Positions 29,407 to 36,617 of a stretch of DNA of 49,245 bases are shown here, piece after piece; the stretch's first letter is position 1; each line of letters begins with the position of its first letter. The DNA is from Nitrospira sp. (lineage in GTDB: Bacteria > Nitrospirota > Nitrospiria > Nitrospirales > Nitrospiraceae), in assembly GCA_005239465.1 (NCBI GenBank), contig SPAW01000022.1:1-49245 (forward strand). Reading direction: 5' to 3'. The position numbers and the translations under genes are program-made. The notes beneath the pieces were generated by a model. The model had not been told where the DNA came from, did no database searches, and worked only from the letters and a program-made list of their open reading frames with translations.

Positions 29407-29426
29407 TTATTCACACCTGTGGATAA
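29407..29426. promoter_or_regulatory. Pair of consensus DnaA boxes
   Basis: TTATTCACA on the plus strand (29407-29415) and TTATCCACA on the minus strand (29418-29426) are both perfect matches to TTATNCACA, separated by 2 bases and facing each other. They are 30-45 bp upstream of the dnaA start. Confidence 0.85.
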
Positions 29427-29645
29427 CTCAGTCGTTCCTGAACTGTTTTAGACACTAGAGGAGATGGTCAATAGCATGTCGTACTGTGTGTTGTCGAGTT
29501 GCTTTTCTTATCGACGAGCATCTCAACAACCTACCCACAACTCATACTCATTTCATTAAGAGTAAATCCGCAATCTTATTCTTAAGTATGGACTCATTTT
29601 TCTTCTACCAAAACAACCGGATCACGGCTATCCCCACTATTTTCC

Positions 29646-29673
29646 TTACTACTCTTACTCCGACTCCGACGAC
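29646..29673. promoter_or_regulatory. DnaA-trio-like periodic tract
   Basis: On the minus strand this reads as trinucleotides GAG, TCG, GAG, TAA, GAG, TAG, TAA, with A in the middle of most. That resembles the DnaA-trio element that loads DnaA on single-stranded DNA. It is not directly next to the consensus boxes, so the assignment is tentative. Confidence 0.3.
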
Positions 29674-29704
29674 TATCTTTCTCTCTAAGTAAAAGATTCA
29701 GAAG

Positions 29705-29947
29705 TCAGAGGATAATCACCTTCTCCGCCCCAACAACAACATCTAGAAGTAGTTTGTACGTCAATCTCTCTCTCGCCTTGAAATGCGACACATCTTTTAA
29801 GTGTAAAACTTCTACAGGCTGCGATGGAACAACTGAGCTAACTGCGCCCTCAACACCAAAAATCACAATACGAGAATCGGTAAGAGGATAAAGTGCAGAT
29901 TGTATAGTATCTGCTGGGCTACGAAGAATATAAACAAGAGGAGACAT
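29705..29947 (-). CDS. DsrH/TusB-like sulfur-relay protein
   Basis: The gene encodes 80 residues. It starts with a short hydrophobic strand (SPLVYILRSP) and has IVIFGVEGAVSS mid-way, the size and strand pattern of DsrH/TusB. It is the last of three small same-strand genes of the DsrE superfamily, in the order DsrE, DsrF, DsrH. In other bacteria the three form a hexamer that shuttles sulfur for tRNA 2-thiolation or sulfur oxidation. The conserved cysteine typical of DsrH is not visible, which weakens a sulfur-transfer role. DNA here is AT-richer than its neighbours. Confidence 0.55.
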   Translation of the reverse strand: MSPLVYILRSPADTIQSALYPLTDSRIVIFGVEGAVSSVVPSQPVEVLHLKDVSHFKARERLTYKLLLDVVVGAEKVIIL

Positions 29948-29971
29948 GAAATGACTTTCCTGGACAGCCGA

Positions 29972-30313
29972 TTAGAAGATGAGAGCTCGATCCATCGATT
30001 GAATAAGGGAGCGAATACCCTCATCAGTTTCGTATCGAGTACGGAATTTCCCACATATAGTCGATCTATCTATTGCTGTTTGAAGAATAAAAGGCATCTC
30101 AAGGTGTTCAATAGAGGGAAGGTACTTATCGAGAATATCTATATCAACAATATCATCCCTGTCCTCAGAGAGGAGACGAACAGCATCACCTAAGAGGACG
30201 ACTGTGGTCGCGTGAGATCCCGCGATAAGACCAAGAGCAATGCGCAGTGCTTCAACAGGTCTATGTGTTTTGCGAGGATCTTCTTGAATGACGACAACAA
30301 CGTTCTTAGCCAT
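29972..30313 (-). CDS. DsrF/TusC-like protein (DsrE superfamily)
   Basis: The gene encodes 113 residues. It opens with KNVVVVIQEDPRKTHRPVEALRIALGLIAG, a Rossmann-like strand and helix typical of DsrE/DsrF, followed by TTVVLLGDAVRLL. It lies between the DsrE-like and DsrH-like genes with gaps of 17 and 24 bp, so one transcript is likely. A single Cys (STICGKF) occurs late in the protein. The superfamily call is fairly safe. The specific TusC/DsrF role rests on order. Confidence 0.6.
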   Translation of the reverse strand: MAKNVVVVIQEDPRKTHRPVEALRIALGLIAGSHATTVVLLGDAVRLLSEDRDDIVDIDILDKYLPSIEHLEMPFILQTAIDRSTICGKFRTRYETDEGIRSLIQSMDRALIF

Positions 30314-30330
30314 GATGAAACTGAGATCTC

Positions 30331-30648
30331 TCAGGTAAATGATAAAAAAGGCTCACAGGCGTCAATGATTCCAGACAGAACGACAAGACCGCAAAGAGAA
30401 ATGCTTGGATTGAGATTCTCAGTTGAGACATGATGCTGTTGACAACCATACGCGCATACAAAAATCTTCGCACCCGATCGAGCCAGAGTTTGATATTGAG
30501 GAGCATGCACATTTTTAACCCCTTCATCAATGAGGTAGAGATAAACCTCATGACCGGCTTCCAAGGCTGCCTGTGCCAGGCCATGTACAGTGGCGACACT
30601 GCTATGTGAAGGGGGAAGAGAAAGGAGAAGACCGAGTTTACGCTTCAT
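30331..30648 (-). CDS. DsrE/TusD-like protein
   Basis: The gene encodes 105 residues. LGLLLSLPPSHSSVATVHGLAQAALEAGHEVYLYLIDEGV is the DsrE N-terminal alpha/beta unit, and the Cys-rich KIFVCAYGCQQHHVS sits where the sulfur-accepting Cys of DsrE/TusD lies. It is the first gene of the trio and has a predicted promoter upstream. Partners needed in known systems (TusA, or TusE/DsrC) are not in the window. Confidence 0.65.
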   Translation of the reverse strand: MKRKLGLLLSLPPSHSSVATVHGLAQAALEAGHEVYLYLIDEGVKNVHAPQYQTLARSGAKIFVCAYGCQQHHVSTENLNPSISLCGLVVLSGIIDACEPFLSFT

Positions 30649-30709
30649 CCTACGAATCCACAGGATTTTATATTAAATAATCATGTACTTATGATATTTA
30701 GTGTCTTTA

Positions 30710-30738
30710 AGACTAAGAGGTTTTTTGAGGAAAGTCAA
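30710..30738 (-). promoter_or_regulatory. Predicted sigma-70-like promoter for the dsr-like genes
   Basis: On the minus strand TTGACT (30733-30738) is followed after 17 bases by TAGTCT (30710-30715), in AT-rich DNA about 60 bp upstream of the DsrE-like start. Prediction by eye only. Confidence 0.35.
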
Positions 30739-30754
30739 TCCGAAAAACTGTGAA

Positions 30755-32017
30755 TCAGGAGCCGCGAAGGATAGGTAAAACATGGAGACTGAGAGAGGGG
30801 AGAGCCACATCACATTGGACCTTCGTTTCCATGTTACGAAGAACACCAAATCCTTTGGTCACTTCATCATCCCCGACGATCAAGGTAAATCTGCATCCAA
30901 GCCGGTCGGCTTGTCGCAAGTGAGCCTTCAATGTCATGGACCGAAAGTCAGAGACAGCACGGATTCCTACCAGGCGGAGTTCCTCAAGAGCCGATAGACC
31001 AGCCGCTGACCCCCGATCACCGAAGCCAGCGACATAGACAGTGGCAGCTCCAGGAGCCGATGCAAGAGCCGTTTCCGGCAACATCATCGCCATCCGTTCC
31101 AGCCCAACAGCAAAACCGACAGCCGGGGTCGGTGGACCTCCGAGCGTCTCGACGAGCCCATCGTACCGACCGCCGGCCCCCACCGCATTCTGCGCACCCA
31201 GGTTCGTCGTCGTGACCTCGAACGTTGTAAGACAGTAGTAATCAAGCCCGCGAACGAGCCGGTGATTCAAGTGGTAGGGGATCCCAATCGCATCAAGGCC
31301 GGCCAAGACCCCCGTGAAGTACGCGCGAGCCTTTTCTGAAAGAGAGTCAGCGAGACGGGGAGCCGGCTCCGTCGCGGCTCGGCACTCAGGAACCTTGCAA
31401 TCCAAGACTCGCAGCGGGTTTGTCTCAATTCGGCGGCGGCAATTTCCACACAAGGCAACATCCTGTTGCCGGAGATATGCTATGAGCTGAGGCCGATAGG
31501 CATCTCGATCACTGGTGTAGCCGAGATTATTGATCTCTAGCGTCAGACCCGGAAGCGCAAGATCGGAAAGAATTCGCCACAACAGCGCAATCACTTCCAC
31601 GTCGGCACGCGGATCGGCCATGCCGAACGATTCCACGCCGAACTGGTGAAACTGGCGCAGGCGCCCGGCTTGAGGCCGCTCGTGACGAAACATCGGCCCA
31701 AAATAGAAATACTTCTGCGGGACCGGATCAGATGACCGGTTATGTTCGATGTACGCCCGCACCGTCCCAGCGGTCCCTTCAGGGCGAAGGGTCAACGACG
31801 TGCCATCCCGGTCCTGGAACGTGTACATTTCCTTCTCAACAATGTCGGTCGAGGCGCCGATGCTTCGCGCGAACAAAGTGGTGATTTCAAAGATCGGGAT
31901 GCGGATCTCCTGAAACCCATATCCGGTTGCCCACCGCCTGGCGGTTTCTTCGATGAAGCGCCAGCGGGGCATCTCTTCCGGCAACAAGTCTTTGACGCCT
32001 TTAATGCCCTTGATCAC
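30755..32017 (-). CDS. hisS: Histidyl-tRNA synthetase
   Basis: The gene encodes 420 residues of a class II synthetase. Motif 1 lies around FQEIRIPIFEITTLF, then RPEGTAGTVRAYIEH, motif 2 FYFGPMFRHERPQAGRLRQFHQFG, the HisA loop LVRGLDYY, and motif 3 GFAVGLERMAMML. A C-terminal anticodon-binding domain follows (RLGCRFTLIVGDDEVTKG). It charges tRNA-His in the cytoplasm. Upstream is a repeat-rich hairpin. Downstream on the same strand, after about 106 bp, are the dsr-like genes. Confidence 0.97.
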   Translation of the reverse strand: MIKGIKGVKDLLPEEMPRWRFIEETARRWATGYGFQEIRIPIFEITTLFARSIGASTDIVEKEMYTFQDRDGTSLTLRPEGTAGTVRAYIEHNRSSDPVPQKYFYFGPMFRHERPQAGRLRQFHQFGVESFGMADPRADVEVIALLWRILSDLALPGLTLEINNLGYTSDRDAYRPQLIAYLRQQDVALCGNCRRRIETNPLRVLDCKVPECRAATEPAPRLADSLSEKARAYFTGVLAGLDAIGIPYHLNHRLVRGLDYYCLTTFEVTTTNLGAQNAVGAGGRYDGLVETLGGPPTPAVGFAVGLERMAMMLPETALASAPGAATVYVAGFGDRGSAAGLSALEELRLVGIRAVSDFRSMTLKAHLRQADRLGCRFTLIVGDDEVTKGFGVLRNMETKVQCDVALPSLSLHVLPILRGS

Positions 32018-32036
32018 GTCTTGGATGTCGTTAAGG

Positions 32037-32092
32037 GTAAGGCGTGAGGCGTCAGGAGTAATCGGCAGAATCCACCATCCCTCACGCCTTAC
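32037..32092. repeat. Inverted GTAAGGCGTGAGG repeat upstream of hisS
   Basis: Perfect 13-bp inverted arms at 32037-32049 and 32080-32092 flank a 30-bp centre. It is followed by further CTCACG/TTTCACG units up to about 32107. It resembles the gyrB-gyrA intergenic element in style and would form a hairpin in the hisS leader. Confidence 0.55.
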
Positions 32093-32247
32093 GTTTCACG
32101 CCTCACGGTTCGTGCGGGACTATAGCGGCGCTTTCCGCAGCAAGTCAACGGAGCGGACCTTGCGCCTCGCTGGCACGAGGGGTATAGTGCGCGGCCTACA
32201 CTGTGTACCGCCTGTCGGGTCCATCCGACAGTTGTTGGCAGCGTCCT

Positions 32248-33735
32248 ATGAGCCAAGATCAAACCAGTCGCCGTGTGGTCGCCATTGCTCCCATGCCGCC
32301 GGAAAAATCCGCCTACGCTCTTGCCCGCTACAGCCGCTCGCCCGATTCCATCGAAAGCAGCATCAAGTGGGTCCACGGCCATTCCTCGGAAAAATTCTGG
32401 GATCAGTTCTATTTCGACTACGGGCATGCCTCGATTGCCGACCTAGGCCATGTCATCATCTGTTTTGAAGACATCTCCGAGCTCGCCGCCATTCGGTTGG
32501 AAGACGAACCCCTCTGGGACGGTCAGGCCAAATCCAGCCGCTATCAGAATTTTGCATCCAGCCGCTGGTTCGTGCCGGATCGGATTCGAGGCAGCGAAAC
32601 GGAAGCGGTCTACGAGGGCATCCTCCGCAGCCTGTCCGAAATCTATCGCCTGTTGCACGATCCGCTGACGAAATTTCTATCCGAACGCGAGCCTCGGCCC
32701 GAGTCGATGAAGCCGGCTGACTACCAGCGAACGATCGCTGCTCGGGCGTTTGATGTCACCCGCTATCTGCTCCCCCTCGCGGCGAAGACCAATGTTGGTC
32801 AGGTGGTCAGCATCCGCACATTGGAAAAACAGATCACCCGCCTGCTGTCCTCTCAGCTGCCGGAGTTGCGGGCCATCGGCGACGATTTGAAAGAGGCCTG
32901 CCGGCGTCCGCCCGTCAATCTCTGGGGCGAACTCTGCGGACAGTCCGCCGGGCTTGCCGACCCCCTGGCGCCCACGCTCGCGTGCCATGCGAAGGCGAAT
33001 CCCTATCAAGAGTCGGTGTACTCCGATCTGGCCCGCCATGCGAAGGAAGCCTTACGCGCGACCGGACTTGACCAGCCGAGTAACTGGGGTCAAGTGGAGT
33101 CGGTCGATCTGGTCGAGCCGCATCATCCGCTCGACGAAGTCGTGACCACGCTGCTCTACAGAGTCACGCATGCGCCGTACCAGAAAATCCTCGAAGTCGT
33201 GCAAGGCTGGTCGGAAAAACAGAAGCAAGCAACGATCGACGTGGCTACCCAACAGCGCGGCCCCTACGACGAATTGATCAAGGAGTTTCGCAGCGGCTAC
33301 GCATTCAATTTCGACATCCTGATGGATATCGGCGCGTGGCGGGATATGCATCGCCACCGGCGCTGTCAGCAAATCCAACAGAACTTCACGACCCTTCACG
33401 GCTACGATGTCCCGCCGCCACTTGTTGAAGCCGGCTTGGATCAGGAATACCGGCAGGCCATGGATGCCGTGCGAAACGACATCGAGTTGCTCAAGAAGAA
33501 AGACCAGGAAGCGTCGCTCTATGCCATTCCGTTCGGTTTCAAGGTCCGCTGTTTGTTCAAGATGGATTATGCGGAAGCGGAGTACATCAGCAAGCTCCGA
33601 TCTGGCGTAAAAGGCCACTGGTCCTATCGCACTGTCGCCTGGCAGATAAAGCAGCAGCTCGCCAAACGATTTCCCTTCCTAGGCGAACGCATCCAGGCCA
33701 CTTCACCGGATATTCAAGACACGTTGACGCGGTAG
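32248..33735 (+). CDS. ThyX-like FAD-dependent thymidylate synthase, two-domain form
   Basis: The gene encodes 495 residues, about twice a normal ThyX. The N-terminal half has FYFDYGHASIADLGH (54-68), then QAKSSRYQNF (93-102), the second part of the ThyX signature, and a VTRYLLPLAAKTN segment (170-182) like the nucleotide-binding ARxxLP motif. The C-terminal half has GAWRDMHRHRRCQQIQQNF, giving the RHR part (369-371), then ASLYAIPFG and HWSYRTVAWQIKQQL. The full RHRx7S signature exists in neither half. The ATG at 32248 is chosen because upstream codons lack similarity. It may make dTMP from dUMP with FADH2 and methylene-THF. The split motif leaves activity uncertain. Confidence 0.8.
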   Translation: MSQDQTSRRVVAIAPMPPEKSAYALARYSRSPDSIESSIKWVHGHSSEKFWDQFYFDYGHASIADLGHVIICFEDISELAAIRLEDEPLWDGQAKSSRYQNFASSRWFVPDRIRGSETEAVYEGILRSLSEIYRLLHDPLTKFLSEREPRPESMKPADYQRTIAARAFDVTRYLLPLAAKTNVGQVVSIRTLEKQITRLLSSQLPELRAIGDDLKEACRRPPVNLWGELCGQSAGLADPLAPTLACHAKANPYQESVYSDLARHAKEALRATGLDQPSNWGQVESVDLVEPHHPLDEVVTTLLYRVTHAPYQKILEVVQGWSEKQKQATIDVATQQRGPYDELIKEFRSGYAFNFDILMDIGAWRDMHRHRRCQQIQQNFTTLHGYDVPPPLVEAGLDQEYRQAMDAVRNDIELLKKKDQEASLYAIPFGFKVRCLFKMDYAEAEYISKLRSGVKGHWSYRTVAWQIKQQLAKRFPFLGERIQATSPDIQDTLTR

Positions 33736-33751
33736 GATCGGCCCGCGCTTC

Positions 33752-34789
33752 ATGACCACCCATCAACAACAGAGCGAAGCGGCCATCATGGCTGGAGCGT
33801 GGGATACGCTTTTGGCCGAAGCGCTTGCTTGGATCAAGGAACAAGCGAATGCCGGAACCACAGATCCGCGGCCGCACTTTGCGCAGAACGTTGTCTACCT
33901 GCTGAGCGGTCAGTTCGCCGACGCATGGAAGACCCATGCATTGTGCTTAGAGGCTGAAGGCGATATTGCCGCGGTCAAAGCCTGGGTGGATGCGCTCCTG
34001 GAGGGTCAACGAGAGAACGGGCACGTCCACTTAATCATGGGCCTGTTCTTGGCGCAGTCGGGGCAAGCAGAGCAGTCCATGCAATCATACAAAGAAGCCG
34101 CACGGTTGCTTCCCCAGTCCGCCTACCCTCACTACTTTCAGGCACAGATTCATGAACGGGCCAGCTGTCTCGAAATGGCGATCAAGGAGTACCGCGAGGC
34201 GGTTCGCCTCGCCCCCTGTTTTGTGCCGGCGCGGACCAATCTTGGCGTGGCCTATCAGGAGCAGGGCCGGCTGGAAATGGCGATCAAGGAATATCGCGAG
34301 GTCATCAAGATTAATCCAAACAATCCCGTAGCCCATACCAACCTCGCCTGTGCCCAGGCAGAACAGGGCAAGATGGAGCCGGCGGTGCAATCCTACAAAG
34401 TAGCGTTGAAGCTGAATCCCCAAGACGCGGAGGTCCACTTCGCGCTGGGCGGGCTGTACGAAACGAGAGGACGCTTGGATTTGGCCGAGAAGTCCTATCG
34501 CGATGCACTGGGAGCTAACCCGGATTTCGGCTCGGCGTACTCGGCGCTGGGCTGGCTTGCGCTGAGGAAACAACAGTTCCAAGACGCCCAAGAATTATTT
34601 AGTCGAGCGTTGAAGTGCAATGCCGAGGATCCTCGGGCCTATCATGGCATTGCCGAACTGTACGCGGTCCGCGGCAAGCGCCAGAGCGCGATGGAAAATT
34701 ACACGAAGGCCGTGAAATATTACCGGGACCCGGAGATGCGAAACGCGATCATGAACCAGCTTTTCCAGGAAGGGCAGGTGCCGGATTGA
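33752..34789 (+). CDS. TPR-repeat protein
   Basis: The gene encodes 345 residues. From about residue 90 it is made of 34-residue TPR units with the usual spacing, for example AYPHYFQAQIHERASCLEMA, ARTNLGVAYQEQGRLEMAIK, AHTNLACAQAEQGKMEPAVQ and VHFALGGLYETRGRLDLAEK, about seven in total. There is no signal peptide, so it is a cytoplasmic protein-binding scaffold. It starts 16 bp after the thyX-like stop and is probably co-transcribed. Two tandem units share an almost identical MAIKEYRE segment, suggesting recent repeat duplication. Confidence 0.85.
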   Translation: MTTHQQQSEAAIMAGAWDTLLAEALAWIKEQANAGTTDPRPHFAQNVVYLLSGQFADAWKTHALCLEAEGDIAAVKAWVDALLEGQRENGHVHLIMGLFLAQSGQAEQSMQSYKEAARLLPQSAYPHYFQAQIHERASCLEMAIKEYREAVRLAPCFVPARTNLGVAYQEQGRLEMAIKEYREVIKINPNNPVAHTNLACAQAEQGKMEPAVQSYKVALKLNPQDAEVHFALGGLYETRGRLDLAEKSYRDALGANPDFGSAYSALGWLALRKQQFQDAQELFSRALKCNAEDPRAYHGIAELYAVRGKRQSAMENYTKAVKYYRDPEMRNAIMNQLFQEGQVPD

Positions 34790-35011
34790 GGGTTGGGCAA
34801 ACAGGTCGGTCTCTGTGCTCGCTGAACGCCCGCAGTGGAAGGAGCAAGCTCGCCGCTCTTATTCCTAGAGAGTGGAAAAAGGGGAGATAGAGGAGCGGGA
34901 ATATTTAAATGGGCATATCAGAGCATGTTAAAACGCTAGCGCGAAAAGTCTGTAGCATCATTATTGAAATACCGACGTCACATTTTATCTCGGGCTATCA
35001 AAGGGGTGGAG
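34790..35011. other. Intergenic stretch without a recognisable gene
   Basis: There is no protein-like frame with a good start and no evident RNA structure. Confidence 0.35.
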
Positions 35012-35218
35012 ATGAGCCAAAGAAGCGAGAGAACTATCCGCGATACTCGTTTGTCGTAACGGACTGGCAAGTTATAGGGCGTAGAGCAGAGGCCTACTGG
35101 AAGGCTATTTGGATTCCTTGCCTTCGGAACGGTCTTAGCTTGGATTTTGGCGATCATTGCCGCATTGGTATTTGTAGGCATGATGTTTTGGCACGCAATT
35201 TCTCAAGCGCTGTCGTAA
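35012..35218 (+). pseudogene. Small membrane protein, interrupted by two stops
   Basis: An ATG at 35012 follows AGGGGTGGAG by a few bases. Its frame has TAA after 15 codons and TAG six codons later. It then continues in the same frame with RPTGRLFGFLAFGTVLAW and a strong membrane span (ILAIIAALVFVGMMF) to a final TAA at 35216-35218. The composition of the second part is membrane-protein-like. It is best explained as a decayed one-span protein, but chance cannot be excluded. Confidence 0.3.
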
Positions 35219-35336
35219 GAACATGGTAGTGGACGGCAACTGGAAGTTTCGCCCAGCCAGGCCGCAGGGAATTCGGATGGCGATGTAGACGCGTTTAGAC
35301 CCGCGTGGTAGGATTCAGGCCGCAAGAGGTGTGACT

Positions 35337-35576
35337 ATGGCGACAGCGGCGAGACGACAACTGGCCCTTCCTGCAGCGCTTTCGAAAGAGTTGGATCAGC
35401 TTGCTCGGCGTGAGGGGAAAAGCCCGCTCGCGGTCCTGCAGGATCTCGTCTCGGAGAACAAACACAAGCGGCTCGAACAGGAATTCAGAGCCATCCAAGG
35501 TTATTGGAGTAAGAAGGCGAAAGCCAAAGGCATTCTCACCGCCCGAGATCTTCAGCGATATCTCGCGAAACCGTGA
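35337..35576 (+). CDS. Putative RHH/CopG-type antitoxin
   Basis: The gene encodes 79 residues from ATG 35337 (AAGAGGT seven bases upstream). GTG at 35331 is an alternative start. RRQLALPAALSKELDQLARREGKSPLAVLQDLV is a short strand followed by two helices, as in ribbon-helix-helix antitoxins. The rest, with EFRAIQGYWSKKAKAKGILT, would wrap the toxin. Its TGA overlaps the GTG start of the PIN-domain gene (GTGA), the standard antitoxin-toxin layout, and it should autoregulate the pair. Confidence 0.75.
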   Translation: MATAARRQLALPAALSKELDQLARREGKSPLAVLQDLVSENKHKRLEQEFRAIQGYWSKKAKAKGILTARDLQRYLAKP

Positions 35577-35965
35577 AGGTCGTCTTTGATACCAACATCT
35601 ACGTCTCGGCGTTCGTCTTCCCCGGATCTTCAGCCAATCGAGCGATGCAGCGGATCTTCGACGGCCACGATACCTTACTGATCTCCAAACCCATCCTCGA
35701 CGAACTCCTCACCACCCTGGCTCGCAAGTTCAGCCGCGATGCGGATGCCTTGGGTCGTACGGCTCTTTTCCTCACAGAGCTAGCAGAATTGATTCAACCG
35801 AAAGAACGAGTCAGTGTGTTTGAGGACGATCCGGACAATCGGGTTCTCGAGTGTGCGATTGCCGGACAAGCAAAAGCCATTGTGACCGGCGATAAGGCCA
35901 TGCTGGCGGTCGAGATGTCTCACGGCGTCCGGATCCTCTCGTTAAGCGCCTACCTGCACCGATAA
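35573..35965 (+). CDS. PIN-domain toxin (putative RNase)
   Basis: The gene encodes 130 residues starting at GTG 35573. It shows the PIN acidic cluster: FDTNIYVSAF (Asp6), the Glu of ILDELLTTLARKFS, DDPDNRVLECAIAGQAKAIVTGDKAML (Asp residues binding Mg), and final VRILSLSAYL. PIN toxins cleave RNA and are neutralised by the overlapping upstream antitoxin. The pair is intact and lies between core genes and the tRNA-Leu island. Confidence 0.88.
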   Translation: MKVVFDTNIYVSAFVFPGSSANRAMQRIFDGHDTLLISKPILDELLTTLARKFSRDADALGRTALFLTELAELIQPKERVSVFEDDPDNRVLECAIAGQAKAIVTGDKAMLAVEMSHGVRILSLSAYLHR

Positions 35966-36167
35966 GAAACAGGCTGGCGACAGGCAGCCACGGCTTGGCG
36001 CGGTTGCTCAAGCAGGTGGTCAACAATGCCGCAGGCGAGAAAATACCAGAGGCGTAGCGGTTTTCACCCGCCCACCCCGAGCTGTCAGAACAGCCCTTTT
36101 CCCGTGTGGGGTACGTTGATGATTTTTCGAGCCGAGGACGAAGTTTGGCGCCTGTTTCAGCAGCCGA
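35966..36167. other. Intergenic stretch with a dispersed motif
   Basis: There is no gene here. A GAGGACGAAGTTTGGCGCCT-type motif followed by GTTTCAGCAGCC near 36131-36163 recurs in altered form at about 38242-38275 (GAGAACGAAGTT, CATTTTCAGC), suggesting a small dispersed intergenic repeat. Confidence 0.35.
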
Positions 36168-36437
36168 TTACAGTTCGCGGATGGCGCCTTGGAGGACGGT
36201 GATCTGGGTCACCGGATCACCGGAGCTCTTCAGCTCGGCGCGGATTTGGTCCTTGAGGTAGGACGAGTACCCAATGCGATCGACGAGTAAGGTGAGGAAC
36301 CGCTCTGCAGGAAGCAGGCTCTGGGCTTTCAATTCGTCGACGGTTTCGTCGCTGACGGGAACATAAGTGCTGCCGATGTGGAAGACCACATTGTAGTGAC
36401 GACCCCGCCCGATGCGCTCAAACCGCAAGCCCTTCAC
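36168..36437 (-). CDS. Conserved hypothetical protein
   Basis: The gene encodes 89 residues from a GTG start at 36435-36437, preceded by AGGGGAGGA. GRGRHYNVVFHIGSTYVPVS and LLVDRIGYSSYLKDQIRAEL are compact and alpha/beta-like, with no signal peptide, metal motif or membrane span. I do not recognise the family. It stands alone, divergent from the helicase-like gene. Confidence 0.55.
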   Translation of the reverse strand: MKGLRFERIGRGRHYNVVFHIGSTYVPVSDETVDELKAQSLLPAERFLTLLVDRIGYSSYLKDQIRAELKSSGDPVTQITVLQGAIREL

Positions 36438-36617
36438 CGAATCCTCCCCTGAAGCCGCACGAAGCGGCCCATTCTAGACAAGTTCTGGTCGTGAAGACAA
36501 GGGCGACCTCTGGGCCTAGATGTCGCGCATCGGAAGTGGCTCCTGTGGTAGACAGCTATGCTGGCGCGCCTTTATCATAGGTTCCCCGCGTATTGAAATA
36601 TAGAAATGTGAGTGGTG

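Larger units (their letters stand above)
29380..29704. other. Chromosomal replication origin region (oriC)
   Basis: This AT-rich, gene-free stretch lies directly upstream of dnaA. Two consensus DnaA boxes face each other at 29407-29426, with one-mismatch boxes at about 29395-29403 (CTATACACA) and two-mismatch CTACCCACA at about 29531-29539. A T/A-rich segment follows (about 29550-29610), suitable for unwinding, then a trinucleotide-periodic tract at 29646-29673. The assignment rests on position and box content. GC skew was not calculated. Confidence 0.75.

Noticed and set aside
29486-29692. 68-codon frame inside oriC
   Set aside because: Low-complexity Thr/Pro/Phe sequence arising from the AT-rich and trinucleotide-periodic tract, with no ribosome-binding site.
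34909-35229. 106-codon frame after the TPR gene
   Set aside because: Composition is not protein-like, and a different frame in the same DNA shows a clear membrane span; kept only as a decayed small gene.
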